A DNA stretch of 62,666 bases from Rhodovarius lipocyclicus (GCF_009900765.1 NZ_JAAABL010000020.1:1-62666); one strand, 5' to 3'. Positions 1-7,865 are shown, counted from the stretch's first letter. Notes: generated by a model from the letters alone, not told the origin. Made by a program: numbers and translations.

Positions 1-116
1 GATTTCCTCTCGCCACACTCGACCTCAGGGACGAAACACCCCATCTCAAAACCGTCAGGGATGTCTCCGTACACCTGTCAAACATCTCTCCAGTCTGAAC
101 AGCCCCCGAACCCCCA

Positions 117-317
117 GTCAGGGGCTCTGCCCCTGACAACCCCGCCAAAGGCCGAAAGGCCCTTGGAACCCAGGCGTTTGGCGCCCATCCTGACAGGCAG
201 GGCGCCAATTATGTTATAAATATCAATAAGAAACACGTTTTCAGGATGTGGCGCCAACTGCTCGGGGTCCAGGGCCGCTACGGTCCTGGCGGGGGTGTCG
301 GGGGCGGAGCCCCTGAC
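117..317 (+). repeat. Family A structured intergenic repeat, copy A1
   Basis: A 201-bp element. Hairpin H1 is at 117-137 (9-bp arms, loop tct) and H2 at 145-165. The AT-rich core is at about 171-260, H3 at 269-289 (loop cta) and H4 at 297-317. The outer 55 bp at each end are imperfect inverted repeats of each other. The core carries ttggcgcc (178-185) facing ggcgccaa (201-208), then an AT-rich stretch and a third ggcgcc. It has the same length and orientation as copy A5. It fills most of the gene-free first 367 bases. I see nothing recognisable in bases 1-116. Confidence 0.85.
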
Positions 318-367
318 GGCTGCCTCCCTCGCTTGACCCCGCCCCGCAACCCCTGCATGCACCCCCT

Positions 368-1009
368 ATGCCGATCACGCGTTTCTTCCTCATCCGCCAC
401 GCCATCGTCACCCCTGCCGCCCGCGGCATTCTCTATGGCAGCATGGATGTCGCGCTCTGCGACATCGCCATGGCGCAGGAGGCCGCGCTGTACCGCTGGC
501 TGGCCTTCCGCCTGCCGCATGGCGCGCATTGGGTGACCAGCACGCTGGCCCGCACCCAGGCCACGGCCGAGGGGATTTTCGCCGCGGGCTACCCCCGCAC
601 CCCCCTGGTGCGGGAGCCGGAGCTGGTGGAGCAGCATCTGGGCGAATGGCAGGGCATCACGCATGAGGAGCTGGTGGAGCGCCTGACGGAGCCCGCCCAC
701 CCCTTCTGGCCGCATGGCGCGGGTGAGCGCCCGCCGGGCGGCGAGGCCTTCGACGATGTGGTGGAGCGCGTGGGCCCGGTGCTGGACGGCCTGGCCGACA
801 GCCACCCGGACCGTGACGTGGTGATCGTGGCGCATGGCGGCTCGATCCGCGCGGCGCTCGCCCATGCCACGGGCATCAGCGCGCACCAGGCCCTGCAATT
901 CAGCATCAAGAATCTGGGGCTGACGCGGCTGGAACGCCATGACGGCGACTGGCGCGTGGCCGCGGTGAACGAGGAGCCCTGGACCCCGCCCCCGGAAAGC
1001 GCGGCCTGA
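368..1009 (+). CDS. Histidine phosphatase family protein (phosphoglycerate mutase-like)
   Basis: A 213-residue single-domain protein of the histidine phosphatase (branch 1) superfamily. The phosphoacceptor motif is near the N-terminus as R10-H11-A12, so the usual RHG reads RHA. A conserved Arg follows in STLAR at about 62, and the second catalytic His is in VAHGGS (H156). Size and layout resemble CobC/alpha-ribazole phosphatase or small phosphoglycerate mutase-like enzymes. No cobalamin gene is nearby, so the substrate is unknown. The stop codon abuts the stop codon of the ABM-domain gene on the other strand with no spacer. The family assignment is firm and the specific reaction is not. Confidence 0.85.
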   Translation: MPITRFFLIRHAIVTPAARGILYGSMDVALCDIAMAQEAALYRWLAFRLPHGAHWVTSTLARTQATAEGIFAAGYPRTPLVREPELVEQHLGEWQGITHEELVERLTEPAHPFWPHGAGERPPGGEAFDDVVERVGPVLDGLADSHPDRDVVIVAHGGSIRAALAHATGISAHQALQFSIKNLGLTRLERHDGDWRVAAVNEEPWTPPPESAA

Positions 1010-1297
1010 TCAGCCGACATCCATCACGGTGAAGTGCGGGGCCTCCATCGAACATTCCAGCGCGGTTTCGATCATGTCCGCCGTATGGGCGGTTTCGTGA
1101 TGGGCATTGGCGGCGGCCCGGTCGCGCCAGCGCCCGACGCTGCACAGGTCCAGCGGGTCGGTCGCGGAGACGAGGACATCGAAGTCGATGCAGCCCGGTT
1201 CCGCCCGGGTGCCGGCGACGAAGCCGGGGATGACGGCCATCATCCGCGCCCGCTTTTCGGGCTTCATGCGCAACTGCACCAAGACCAGAACCGGCAT
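1010..1297 (-). CDS. Putative quinol monooxygenase (ABM domain)
   Basis: A 95-residue protein spanning one antibiotic-biosynthesis monooxygenase (ABM/YgiN-like) ferredoxin-like domain. It begins with the beta strand VLVLVQLRMKPEK. It contains the typical EPGCIDFDVLVS strand, and W/H positions in VGRWRDRAAANAHHETAH, where the second His pair lies in the family's active-site area. Such proteins are small cofactor-free oxygenases or heme-degrading-like enzymes acting as dimers in the cytoplasm. It is a single gene divergent from aat. Its start is 81 bp from the aat start, so the two promoters must share that gap. The substrate cannot be read from sequence. Confidence 0.75.
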   Translation of the reverse strand: MPVLVLVQLRMKPEKRARMMAVIPGFVAGTRAEPGCIDFDVLVSATDPLDLCSVGRWRDRAAANAHHETAHTADMIETALECSMEAPHFTVMDVG

Positions 1298-1378
1298 CCT
1301 TGATTCCTTCCGGCCGAGTTCGCGGTTGCGGCACGGCCCCCTTCAGGCGTTGGATATCATCTCCGAGGTAAATGCCGC

Positions 1379-2083
1379 ATGAGCCGACGTGGCGTCGAGA
1401 TCACTCCCGAACTCATGCTCCGCGCCTATCAGGCCGGGCTGTTCCCCATGGCCGAGAAGCGGGAAAGCAACCGCCTGTACTGGCTGGACCCGGAGCTGCG
1501 GGGCGTGCTGCCGCTGGATGGCTTCCACCTGCCCCGGCGGCTGCTGCGCACGGTGCTGTCCGGCCCCTATGCCGTCACGGCCAACCAGGCCTTCGCCAAC
1601 ACCATACTGGGCTGCGCCGAACCCGCCCCGGGGCGGGAGGAAACCTGGATCAACCCGGAAATCGAGCGCCTGTTCAACGCCCTGCACCATATGGGCCACG
1701 CCCATTCGGTGGAGGTGTGGCAGGGCAACGCGCTGGTGGGCGGGCTGTATGGCGTGGCGATCGGCGGCGCCTTCTTCGGCGAGAGCATGTTTAACCGGGC
1801 GCGCGATGCCTCCAAGGTGGCGCTGGTGCATCTGGTGGCGCGGCTGCGGCTGGGCGGCTTCACCCTGCTGGACACGCAGTTCCTGACCAGCCACCTGGCG
1901 CAATTCGGCACGCGGGAAATTCCCCGCGCCGCATACAAGGCCCAGCTGGAGGCCGCGGTGGCGCGGCCCTCTAACTGGCTTTCCGCGCCGGAACCGGCGG
2001 CGCTGGAGGAAGCGATCCGTGCGCTGCGGCCTCACTCGCCAGCAGACGCGCCTTGTTCGGCACCCCCCAGCGATAGCCCGTGA
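1379..2083 (+). CDS. aat: Leucyl/phenylalanyl-tRNA--protein transferase
   Basis: A 234-residue protein, the usual Aat length. It carries family hallmarks: the N-terminal [11 protein letters not shown] block, [12 protein letters not shown], the WINPEIE block, [17 protein letters not shown] in the GNAT-like fold, FFGESMF, and the C-terminal [16 protein letters not shown] stretch. Aat transfers Leu or Phe from aminoacyl-tRNA to N-terminal Arg/Lys of proteins, creating N-degrons for ClpS/ClpAP. The last 113 bp overlap the 3' end of ada on the opposite strand. The start was chosen at the ATG giving [14 protein letters not shown]. It is monocistronic as far as can be seen. Confidence 0.97.
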   Translation: MSRRGVEITPELMLRAYQAGLFPMAEKRESNRLYWLDPELRGVLPLDGFHLPRRLLRTVLSGPYAVTANQAFANTILGCAEPAPGREETWINPEIERLFNALHHMGHAHSVEVWQGNALVGGLYGVAIGGAFFGESMFNRARDASKVALVHLVARLRLGGFTLLDTQFLTSHLAQFGTREIPRAAYKAQLEAAVARPSNWLSAPEPAALEEAIRALRPHSPADAPCSAPPSDSP

Positions 2084-3077
2084 GGTTGCCGTCCGCCGCC
2101 ACCACCCGGTGGCACGGCACGGCGAGCGACACGGGGTTCTGCGCGCAGGCCCGCGCCACGGCGCGCGTGGCGGCCGGCGTGCCCATGCGGGCGGCCAGGC
2201 CGGAATAGGTGGTGGTCTCGCCCAGCGGGATGGCCTGCAGGGCCTCCCACACGCGGCGCTGGAAGGCGGTGCCGCGCAGGTCCAGCGGCAGGCGCAGCGC
2301 GGCCTGGGGCTCCGCGATGAAGGCCACGATCTGGCGCATGGCATCGGCCAGGGCCTCGGGCGCTTCCTCGATGGCGGCGGCGGGGAAGCGGTGGCGCAGA
2401 TCGCCTTCCAGCGCGTCCATCTCCTCACCGAAGCCGAGGAAGCAGATGCCGGCGGCGGTGGCCCCCACCAGCAAGGGCCCCATGGCGGAATCGGCGCGGG
2501 CGATGCGGATCACCTCTCCGGCGCCGCCGCGCCGGGCGGCGCCTGGGGTCATGCCCAGATGGCGGGCGGGGTTTTCGTACACGCGGCTTTCGCTGCCAAA
2601 GCCGGCGCCGGCGACGGCATCGGCCACGCGCTCCCCCTTCGCCAGCGCGGCCGAGAGGCGGCGGCCGCGCGCGTTCTCAGCGTAGGAGCGCGGGGTCAGG
2701 CCCGTGATCTCCTTGAACAGGCGCAGGAAATGGTGGCGGGCGTACCCCGCGCGGGCGGCGAGCGCGGCGAGGGAGGGGATATCCTCCGCTTCCTCGATCA
2801 TGCGCATCGCGGCCTCGATGGCGGCGCGGTGCAGGGCAGCGCGATCGCCCTTGGGGTCGCAGCGCTTGCAGGCGCGGAACCCCCCGGCCTCGGCGGCGGG
2901 GATATCGGCGAAGAAGCGGGTGTTGCGGCGCAACGGCGCGCGAGAGGGGCAGCCCGGCAGGCAGAACACCCCCTGCGTCGTCACGGCATACAGGAAGGGG
3001 CCGCAGGCGGGGGCCGCGTCACGCGCCACCACCGCCTGCCAGCGGGCTTCGTCGAGGGAGAGGGTCAGCGTGTCCAT
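1971..3077 (-). CDS. ada: Ada: methylphosphotriester/O6-methylguanine-DNA methyltransferase and AraC-type regulator
   Basis: A 368-residue protein with the full three-part Ada architecture. The N-terminal zinc domain has C39, C43, C70 and C73 in FCLPGCPSR and ACKRC; the first of these accepts methyl from phosphotriesters and triggers activation. An AraC-type helix-turn-helix covers about 95-180. The C-terminal MGMT domain has the acceptor Cys322 in AVPCHRVV. It repairs and senses alkylation damage. An upstream in-frame ATG (3152) would add 25 Pro/His-rich residues unlike the family, so 3077 is preferred. The final 37 codons overlap aat tail-to-tail and lie beyond the catalytic core. It lies 64 bp downstream of parDE in the same direction. 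Confidence 0.95.
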   Translation of the reverse strand: MDTLTLSLDEARWQAVVARDAAPACGPFLYAVTTQGVFCLPGCPSRAPLRRNTRFFADIPAAEAGGFRACKRCDPKGDRAALHRAAIEAAMRMIEEAEDIPSLAALAARAGYARHHFLRLFKEITGLTPRSYAENARGRRLSAALAKGERVADAVAGAGFGSESRVYENPARHLGMTPGAARRGGAGEVIRIARADSAMGPLLVGATAAGICFLGFGEEMDALEGDLRHRFPAAAIEEAPEALADAMRQIVAFIAEPQAALRLPLDLRGTAFQRRVWEALQAIPLGETTTYSGLAARMGTPAATRAVARACAQNPVSLAVPCHRVVAADGNLTGYRWGVPNKARLLASEAAAHGSLPPAPPVPARKAS

Positions 3078-3141
3078 GCGGGGGTTGTGGCCTGGGTGGG
3101 GGGTGGGGTGCCATCCGGTTGGTGCGGTGGTGTGTGGGCGC

Positions 3142-3453
3142 TCACCCCGCATCGTCGCGATAATAGGCCAGGATATCGCGATGGCCTTCCAGGATGTTCA
3201 CCACTTCCAGCGCCTCCGCGCCGTATCGGAAGAAGATCACATAGCTTTTGAAGGCGAAACTGCGCATGCCCGGGCGCAGTTCCTCCCGCGGGCGGCCCAG
3301 CGTGCCCGGCAGGGCGGCCAGCCTGGCGCATTGGCGGTACAGCACCTCGGCAAAGCCCCGGCCCGTCGCGGCATTCGCGCTTTCCCGGGTGATATGGGCC
3401 TGGATCGCCAGCAGATCCTCCAGCGCGGCATCCAGCAGGATCAGCTGGCGCAC
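3142..3453 (-). CDS. parE: Type II toxin, RelE/ParE family
   Basis: A 103-residue protein with the compact ParE/RelE fold: an N-terminal helix pair (LILLDAALEDLLAIQAHI), a basic central stretch (LGRPREELRPGMRSF), the strand KSYVIFFRY and the strand EVVNILEGHRDI near the end. ParE toxins poison DNA gyrase, whereas RelE relatives cleave mRNA on the ribosome. The pattern and the ParD partner favour ParE. The start codon directly follows the parD stop codon (no gap), so the two are co-translated. The residues match the family and activity is inferred. Confidence 0.9.
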   Translation of the reverse strand: MRQLILLDAALEDLLAIQAHITRESANAATGRGFAEVLYRQCARLAALPGTLGRPREELRPGMRSFAFKSYVIFFRYGAEALEVVNILEGHRDILAYYRDDAG

Positions 3454-3705
3454 TCAGAAGCCGGCCTTACCCAGCTCCTCGGCCTTGGCATCCAGGGCGC
3501 GCAGCACGGCGGCCTCATCGTTGCGGCCGCCTCGCGCCAGGGAGGCATCCAGCGTTTCCCGCAGCGCCGCCAGCCTGGCTTCGCGTTCCTCCACCAGCCG
3601 CAGCCCGTCGCGATAGACTTCGCTGACCGTCGTGTAGCGGCCAGTGCGGACCATCCGGGCCGCGAATTCTTCCCAGTGGCTGCCTACGGATACGTTGGCC
3701 ATCAT
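3454..3705 (-). CDS. parD: Type II antitoxin, ParD family
   Basis: An 83-residue protein from the ATG giving MMANVSVG; an ATG one codon later is equally possible. The N-terminal ribbon-helix-helix reads NVSVGSHWEEFAARMVRTGRYTTVSEV, the classic ParD DNA-binding part. The acidic, helical C-terminus would wrap the toxin. ParD neutralises ParE and represses its own operon. A perfect 11-bp inverted repeat lies 29-56 bp upstream of this start and is the obvious operator. The extra nine residues from the upstream ATG (3732) have poor family resemblance. Confidence 0.9.
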   Translation of the reverse strand: MMANVSVGSHWEEFAARMVRTGRYTTVSEVYRDGLRLVEEREARLAALRETLDASLARGGRNDEAAVLRALDAKAEELGKAGF

Positions 3706-3733
3706 GCCCTCCTGATCGGTGCAGCGTGGCACA

Positions 3734-3761
3734 ATAACGAAAATGGTGCAATTTTCGTTAT
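3734..3761 (-). promoter_or_regulatory. Likely ParD operator: perfect 11-bp inverted repeat
   Basis: Arm ataacgaaaat (3734-3744), spacer ggtgca, arm attttcgttat (3751-3761). The match is perfect and AT-rich in otherwise GC-rich DNA. It sits between the stop of the TPR gene and the parD start on the same strand. It has no GC stem or T-run, so a terminator is unlikely. ParD-type ribbon-helix-helix repressors bind such dyads to autoregulate. Confidence 0.75.
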
Positions 3762-3765
3762 CGGG

Positions 3766-4350
3766 TCACGCATCCTCACCCAGCGCCCGCCGGCGTAGGT
3801 CCCGCACCCGCTGCGCGCCGCCCGTCAGGAAGGGATGGATCGTCAGCGCCGCCTCCTGGCTGCGCAGGGCGCCCGCGAAATCCCCCCGTTCCTCCTGCCA
3901 TTGCGACAGCAGCAGCAGCGCGCCCCAGAGCCGGGGCTCCAGCCGCAGGGCCTGTTGCAGGTCGGCCAGGGCGGCGGCGGTCTCGCCGGTCGCGTGGTTG
4001 GCCTGGGCGCGAGCCAACCAGGCATCGGGGAAATCGGGCGCCAGGGTAATGGCGGCGTCGAAATCCTCCAGCGCGTCGGCGGGCTGGTGGGCGGCCATGT
4101 TGCGCTGGCCGCGCGCCAGCAGCAGCGTGATGGCCGGTGTGGCACGGGCGGACAGCAATTGCAGCAGCCGGCGCTCGACCAGCGCCGCGCCCTCGGCATC
4201 CGGCGCGGTGCGCAGGGCGGCGAAGGCGCTGTCCAGCTCCTGCGCCGGGTTCGGGGCGGGGGCAGCCGCGGGCGGGCGAGGCGCCGGGCGCTGCTGCGCC
4301 ATCGCGGGGGTCGCCAAGGCCAGGGTCAGCAGAAAGGGTGCCACGCGCAT
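3766..4350 (-). CDS. Exported tetratricopeptide-repeat protein
   Basis: A 194-residue protein from the ATG giving MRVAPFLLTLALATPAMA, a clear Sec signal peptide with cleavage after AMA. A Pro/Ala-rich linker follows, then helical TPR units at about 85-185: MAAHQPADALEDFDAAITLAPDF, AWLARAQANHATGETAAALADL and LLLLSQWQEERGDFAGALR. It is probably periplasmic and acts as a protein-interaction scaffold. The partner is unknown. An upstream ATG at 4386 would place 12 residues before the signal peptide and is less likely. It is followed on the same strand by the parDE operator. Repeat A2 lies upstream. Confidence 0.8.
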   Translation of the reverse strand: MRVAPFLLTLALATPAMAQQRPAPRPPAAAPAPNPAQELDSAFAALRTAPDAEGAALVERRLLQLLSARATPAITLLLARGQRNMAAHQPADALEDFDAAITLAPDFPDAWLARAQANHATGETAAALADLQQALRLEPRLWGALLLLSQWQEERGDFAGALRSQEAALTIHPFLTGGAQRVRDLRRRALGEDA

Positions 4351-4403
4351 GGCACAGCATGTGCGCAGCAGGGTGGGGGGCGTCAATGACGGATACAGGC
4401 GGA

Positions 4404-4609
4404 TTGAGGGGGCGCCGCCCCCTCAAACTCCCCCGCCAGGAGCCGAAAGGCCCCTGGACCCCATGAGTTTGGTGCTGACCTTGGGAAGGTGTTTCCCTTT
4501 GATATTTATAATATAATTGGCGCCCCACCTGCCAGGATGTAGCGCCAATTCCTGGGTTCCAAGGGCCTTTCGGCCTTTGGCGGGGAGCCCGAGGGGCAGA
4601 GCCCCTCGG
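4404..4609 (-). repeat. Family A structured intergenic repeat, copy A2
   Basis: A 206-bp copy in reverse orientation. H1 is at 4404-4426 (10-bp perfect arms, loop gcc), H2 at about 4436-4456, the AT-rich core at about 4460-4555, H3 at about 4559-4580 and H4 at 4589-4609 (9-bp perfect arms, loop aga). The core has attggcgc facing gcgccaat. The reverse complement of its core aligns with A1 and A5. It fills the gap between the Bug-protein stop and the TPR gene. Confidence 0.85.
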
Positions 4610-4621
4610 CCTTTTACGCGT

Positions 4622-5617
4622 TCACCCTCGCCCCAGCTGGATCCCCGCCTGATCCACGATCCGCCGGAACTTCTCCAGCTCCGCCGTCAGGAAGGCCCGG
4701 GTGCTGTCGGGTGTGCTGGGCGCCGCCGGGTCCACCCCGGCCTCACGCAGGCGCCGGGCCGCGTCGGGTTCGGCCAGCACGGCGTTCACCTGGGTGCTGA
4801 TGTGCCGCGCCAGGCCGGGTTCCATCCCGCGCGGGGCCAGAAGCACGTTCCAGGTCGTCACCTCGAAGCCCGGCAGGCCGGATTCGTTCAGGGTCGGGAT
4901 CTCCGGGAACAGCGGGTGCCGCGCCAGTGAGGTCACGGCCAGCCCGCGCGACAGCCCGTCGCGCAGGTGGGCGGCGGTGCTGGCCAGCACTTCCAGGCTG
5001 TATTGCACCTCGCCCTTGGCCAGGGCTTCCATGACGGCGGAGCCGCCGCGATAGGGCACGTGCTCCGCCACCAGCCCGCCGGCCGCGATCTTCATGTATT
5101 CGCCGGTCAGATGGCCGATGCCCCCGGCGCCGGAGGTCGCCCAGCTGTCCCGCCCCGGATTGGCACGGATATGCGCGAACAGTTCCTGCGCGGTGCGGAA
5201 GCGGGAGGTGCCGGGCACCACCAGCACCATCGGCCCGCCGCCGACCAAGGCGATCGGGGTGAAATCCGCCACCGGGTCATAGGGCGTCTGGCGCGGCAGG
5301 GCCGCGGGGTTGCTGCCGTGGGAGGACGCGGTGCCCAGCAGCAGCACCGCGCCATCGGGGGCGCGGTTCTTCACCCATTCGCTGCCCACGGCGCCGCCGG
5401 CGCCCGCTCGGTTTTCCACGATGACGCGCGCCTGCGGGCCCAGGCGGGGGGAGATCCGCTCCGCCAGGATGCGGGCCGCGATATCCGTGCTGCCGCCCGC
5501 CAGGAAGGGGACGACGAGGGTGATCGGCCGGTCCGGCCAGCCGGCGGGCTGGGCGGAGGCACCAAGGGGGAATACAGCGGGGGCGGCCAGCGCCCCCAGC
5601 AGGGCGCGGCGCTTCAT
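4622..5617 (-). CDS. Tripartite tricarboxylate transporter substrate-binding protein (Bug family)
   Basis: A 331-residue periplasmic solute-binding protein with an N-terminal signal peptide (MKRRALLGALAAPAVFPLGASA). Bug-family landmarks are WPDRPITLVVPF near the mature start, GGSTDIAARILAE, VIVENRAGAGG, and SGAGGIGHLTGEYM in the middle. Family members bind carboxylates with high affinity for TctAB-type transporters or sensing. No tctA or tctB gene is in the window, so this is an orphan binding protein. Its ATG overlaps the stop of the upstream aminotransferase (ATGA), so the two are translationally coupled. It is the last gene of the fumarase operon. Confidence 0.92.
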   Translation of the reverse strand: MKRRALLGALAAPAVFPLGASAQPAGWPDRPITLVVPFLAGGSTDIAARILAERISPRLGPQARVIVENRAGAGGAVGSEWVKNRAPDGAVLLLGTASSHGSNPAALPRQTPYDPVADFTPIALVGGGPMVLVVPGTSRFRTAQELFAHIRANPGRDSWATSGAGGIGHLTGEYMKIAAGGLVAEHVPYRGGSAVMEALAKGEVQYSLEVLASTAAHLRDGLSRGLAVTSLARHPLFPEIPTLNESGLPGFEVTTWNVLLAPRGMEPGLARHISTQVNAVLAEPDAARRLREAGVDPAAPSTPDSTRAFLTAELEKFRRIVDQAGIQLGRG

Positions 5618-6798
5618 GCCGTCAGGGCCTCCATCGCGGCGGCCACGCCGCCGGGGCGGTGCGGCACGTTGTTCAGCTTCAGGGCCATTTCCACGCTGGC
5701 CAGCGTGCCCAGGATCATCGGCTCATTCAGGTCGCCCAGATGGCCGATGCGGAACACGCGCCCGGCCAGCTTGTTCAGCCCGGCCCCCAGCGAGACATTG
5801 AACCGGTTGCGGCAGACGGCGCGCAGGGCGTCGGCGTCATCGCCCTCCGGCATCAGGATGGCGGTGACGCTGTCGCTGGCGCGGGTGTCGTCCTGGCAAT
5901 ACAGCTCCGGACCTTGTCCATTGCCGGACCAATGCTTCACGGCGGCGCGCACGGCCCGCGCCAGGCGGGTGTGGCGGGCCCAGACCTGCTCCAGCCCTTC
6001 TTCCTCGATCAGGCGCAGGGATTCCGCCAGGCCATAGAACAGGGTGGTGGGCACGGTGCCGATGAAACTGCGGTGGCGGCGCGTCAGCATCTCCGACCAG
6101 TCGAAATAGTGCTTGGGGATGCGGGAGTTCTTGTGGGCCGCCAGCGCCTTCTCCGACACGCCGGTGAAGGCGAAGCCGGTGGGCAGCATCAGCCCCTTCT
6201 GGCTGCCGCCCACCACCACATCCACGCCCCAGGCATCCATCTCGAACGGCAGGGAACCCAGGGAGGAAATGGTATCGCCCAGCAGCAGGGCGGGGTGGCC
6301 GGCCGCGTCCATGGCGGCGCGCACGGCCGCGATGTCCAGCACGGTGCCCGCCGCCGTCTCGTTGTGCACGGCGCAGACGGCCTTGATGCGATGTTCCGTG
6401 TCGCCCGCCAGCTTGGCACGCAGCGCTGCGAGATCCGCGCCGCGGCGCCAGTCGGCGGGCAGGGTGTCGATGCACAGGCCCAGCGCCTTGCCCATCTTCG
6501 CCCAGGATTCGGAAAAATGCCCCGTCTCGATCACCAGCAGCGTGTCGCCGGTGTTGAACAGGTTGGCCATGCTGGCTTCCCACGCGCCATGGCCGGAGGC
6601 GGTGTAGAAGAACAGGTGCTGGCTGGTGCGCAGCACCCGCTTCACCCCCGCCACGCACCGCTCATACAGCTCGAAGAACTCCGCATCGTTGAAGTCGATG
6701 CTGGCATGGGCGACAGCGCGCAGAACGCTGTCCGGGATGTTGGTCGGCCCCGGGTTGGCGAAGAACAGGCGGCCCCTGGGCTTGGCGATGGCGTTCAT
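5614..6798 (-). CDS. PLP-dependent alanine/serine--glyoxylate aminotransferase family protein
   Basis: A 394-residue class V aminotransferase. Recognisable segments are FFANPGPTNIPDSVLRA at the N-terminus, FYTASGHGAWEASM for the cofactor phosphate cup, AVHNETAAGTVLDI, the Asp of LLGDTISSLGS that pairs with the PLP ring nitrogen, and VVVGGSQKGLMLP with the Schiff-base lysine. C-terminal FRIGHLGDLNEPMI is typical of serine--glyoxylate enzymes. It probably moves an amino group between serine or alanine and a 2-oxo acid. It sits in an operon with fumarase, RidA, a VOC protein and a Bug protein, suggesting catabolism of an amino- or dicarboxylic acid. The exact substrate is unproven. Confidence 0.88.
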   Translation of the reverse strand: MNAIAKPRGRLFFANPGPTNIPDSVLRAVAHASIDFNDAEFFELYERCVAGVKRVLRTSQHLFFYTASGHGAWEASMANLFNTGDTLLVIETGHFSESWAKMGKALGLCIDTLPADWRRGADLAALRAKLAGDTEHRIKAVCAVHNETAAGTVLDIAAVRAAMDAAGHPALLLGDTISSLGSLPFEMDAWGVDVVVGGSQKGLMLPTGFAFTGVSEKALAAHKNSRIPKHYFDWSEMLTRRHRSFIGTVPTTLFYGLAESLRLIEEEGLEQVWARHTRLARAVRAAVKHWSGNGQGPELYCQDDTRASDSVTAILMPEGDDADALRAVCRNRFNVSLGAGLNKLAGRVFRIGHLGDLNEPMILGTLASVEMALKLNNVPHRPGGVAAAMEALTA

Positions 6799-6832
6799 TG
6801 TTTCTGTGTTCCCCCCCTGCGCCCGGCGACGC

Positions 6833-7231
6833 TCAGTCGCCGTAGCTGCTGATCTCGATCAGGTTCCCGTCCGGGTCCCTGCAATAGACGCTGTTCATGG
6901 GCCCCAGCGCGCCGAACTTCACCACCGGCCCGTCCAGGATGGCGATGCCGCATTCCTGCAGATGCTCCACCACCTGCTCCGCCTTCACCGTCACGATGAA
7001 GCACAGGTCCTGCGAGCCCGGCGCGGTGTTCATGCCGGAGTGCCATTCATCCTGCGTCTTGTCGCTGGGGCGCAGGTTGATCTTCTGGCCGCCGAAGCGC
7101 AGCGCGGTGCGGTGGTCCTTGCCGAAGGTCTCGCGCTCCATCCCCAGCACGCGCTGGTACCAGGAGGCCGAGACCTCCACGTCCTTCACATTGATGACCA
7201 GGTGGTCCAGGCGATCGACGGCGAAACGCAT
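6833..7231 (-). CDS. VOC family protein (glyoxalase/dioxygenase fold)
   Basis: A 132-residue protein with two beta-alpha-beta-beta-beta modules. DHLVINVKDVEVSASWYQRVLGM is the first, with a metal-ligand His. DLCFIVTVKAEQVVEHLQ opens the second, and the end reads YCRDPDGNLIEISSY with the conserved Glu ligand. The fold covers glyoxalase I, extradiol dioxygenases and fosfomycin-resistance enzymes, and sequence alone does not decide which. The ATG directly follows the RidA stop. It may act on a metabolite produced or consumed by the same operon. Confidence 0.88.
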   Translation of the reverse strand: MRFAVDRLDHLVINVKDVEVSASWYQRVLGMERETFGKDHRTALRFGGQKINLRPSDKTQDEWHSGMNTAPGSQDLCFIVTVKAEQVVEHLQECGIAILDGPVVKFGALGPMNSVYCRDPDGNLIEISSYGD

Positions 7232-7621
7232 TCAGGCGTCCTTTTTCAGGCGGGCGGTGACTTCGATCTCGATGCGCATCACGTCGGTCTGCAACCCCGC
7301 GTGAATGAGGGTGGAGGCCGGGCGAGCGATGTTGAAGTATTTGCGCACGATGGGCCAGCAGGGTTCCCAATCCTCCCGCCGGGGCACGATGAAGGTGGCG
7401 CGCACCACATCGTCCAGGCTGGCGCCGGCCTGTTCCAGGGCCATCGCGATGTTGCGGAAGCACTGGTCCGCCTGGGAGACGACATCCTCGGCGATGGTCA
7501 TGGTGGCGTAGTCGTAGCCGGTGGTGCCGGAGACGAAGACGAAGCCCCCATCCACCACGGCACGGGAATATCCGATCTGCTCCTCGAAGATGGAGCCGGA
7601 GGAGATGAGGCGGCGGGTCAT
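7232..7621 (-). CDS. RidA family protein (enamine/imine deaminase-like)
   Basis: A 129-residue member of the YjgF/YER057c/UK114 family. Family blocks are SRAVVDGGFVFVSGTTGYD, DVVSQADQCFRNIAMALEQAGASLDDVV, and the end ARPASTLIHAGLQTDVMRIEIEVTA. RidA removes reactive enamines or imines released by PLP enzymes, so linkage to the aminotransferase one gene downstream is sensible. The conserved Arg of canonical RidA is not obvious, since the ending is MRIEIE, so another RidA subfamily is likely. The ATG at 7621 overlaps the DUF1272 stop by four bases, which decides the start over the ATG at 7630. Confidence 0.9.
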   Translation of the reverse strand: MTRRLISSGSIFEEQIGYSRAVVDGGFVFVSGTTGYDYATMTIAEDVVSQADQCFRNIAMALEQAGASLDDVVRATFIVPRREDWEPCWPIVRKYFNIARPASTLIHAGLQTDVMRIEIEVTARLKKDA

Positions 7622-7860
7622 CGGGCGCATGTCTCCGGGCGGTGTTTGCGTTCGGTGCTGGCAGGGAATTTCGCCAGCATGGCGGCGGGGCGGATGGGCC
7701 TCGCCACCAGATTGCCCTGGCAGTTCGGGCAGGTCATGCCCAGGCGCTGCTCGGCGCATTCCCGGCACCAGGTGCATTCGAAGGTGCAGATCAGGGCCTG
7801 GTCGCTGTCCGGCGGCAGGTCCCGATTGCAGCATTCGCAATTGGGACGCAGCGCCAGCAT
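7618..7860 (-). CDS. DUF1272 domain-containing zinc-binding protein
   Basis: An 80-residue cysteine-rich protein. The first line reads MLALRPNCECCNRDLPP, followed by CTFECTWCRECA-type spacing and a CPNC pair, then LVARPIRPAAML. This is the whole DUF1272 domain, with eight or more Cys able to form two zinc knuckles. Its function is unknown. It starts five bases after the fumarase stop and overlaps ridA by four bases, so it belongs to the operon. A role in metal or protein binding is only inferred from the cysteines. Confidence 0.88.
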   Translation of the reverse strand: MLALRPNCECCNRDLPPDSDQALICTFECTWCRECAEQRLGMTCPNCQGNLVARPIRPAAMLAKFPASTERKHRPETCAR

Positions 7861-7865
7861 CGCGG

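Noticed and set aside
78-429. Small open frames on both strands in the first 430 bases
   Set aside because: They lie within repeat A1 or antisense to the phosphatase gene and look like hairpin-encoded low-complexity peptides.
3734-3761. Inverted repeat as a terminator of the TPR gene
   Set aside because: The stem is AT-rich with no following T-run, and its location at parD favours an operator.
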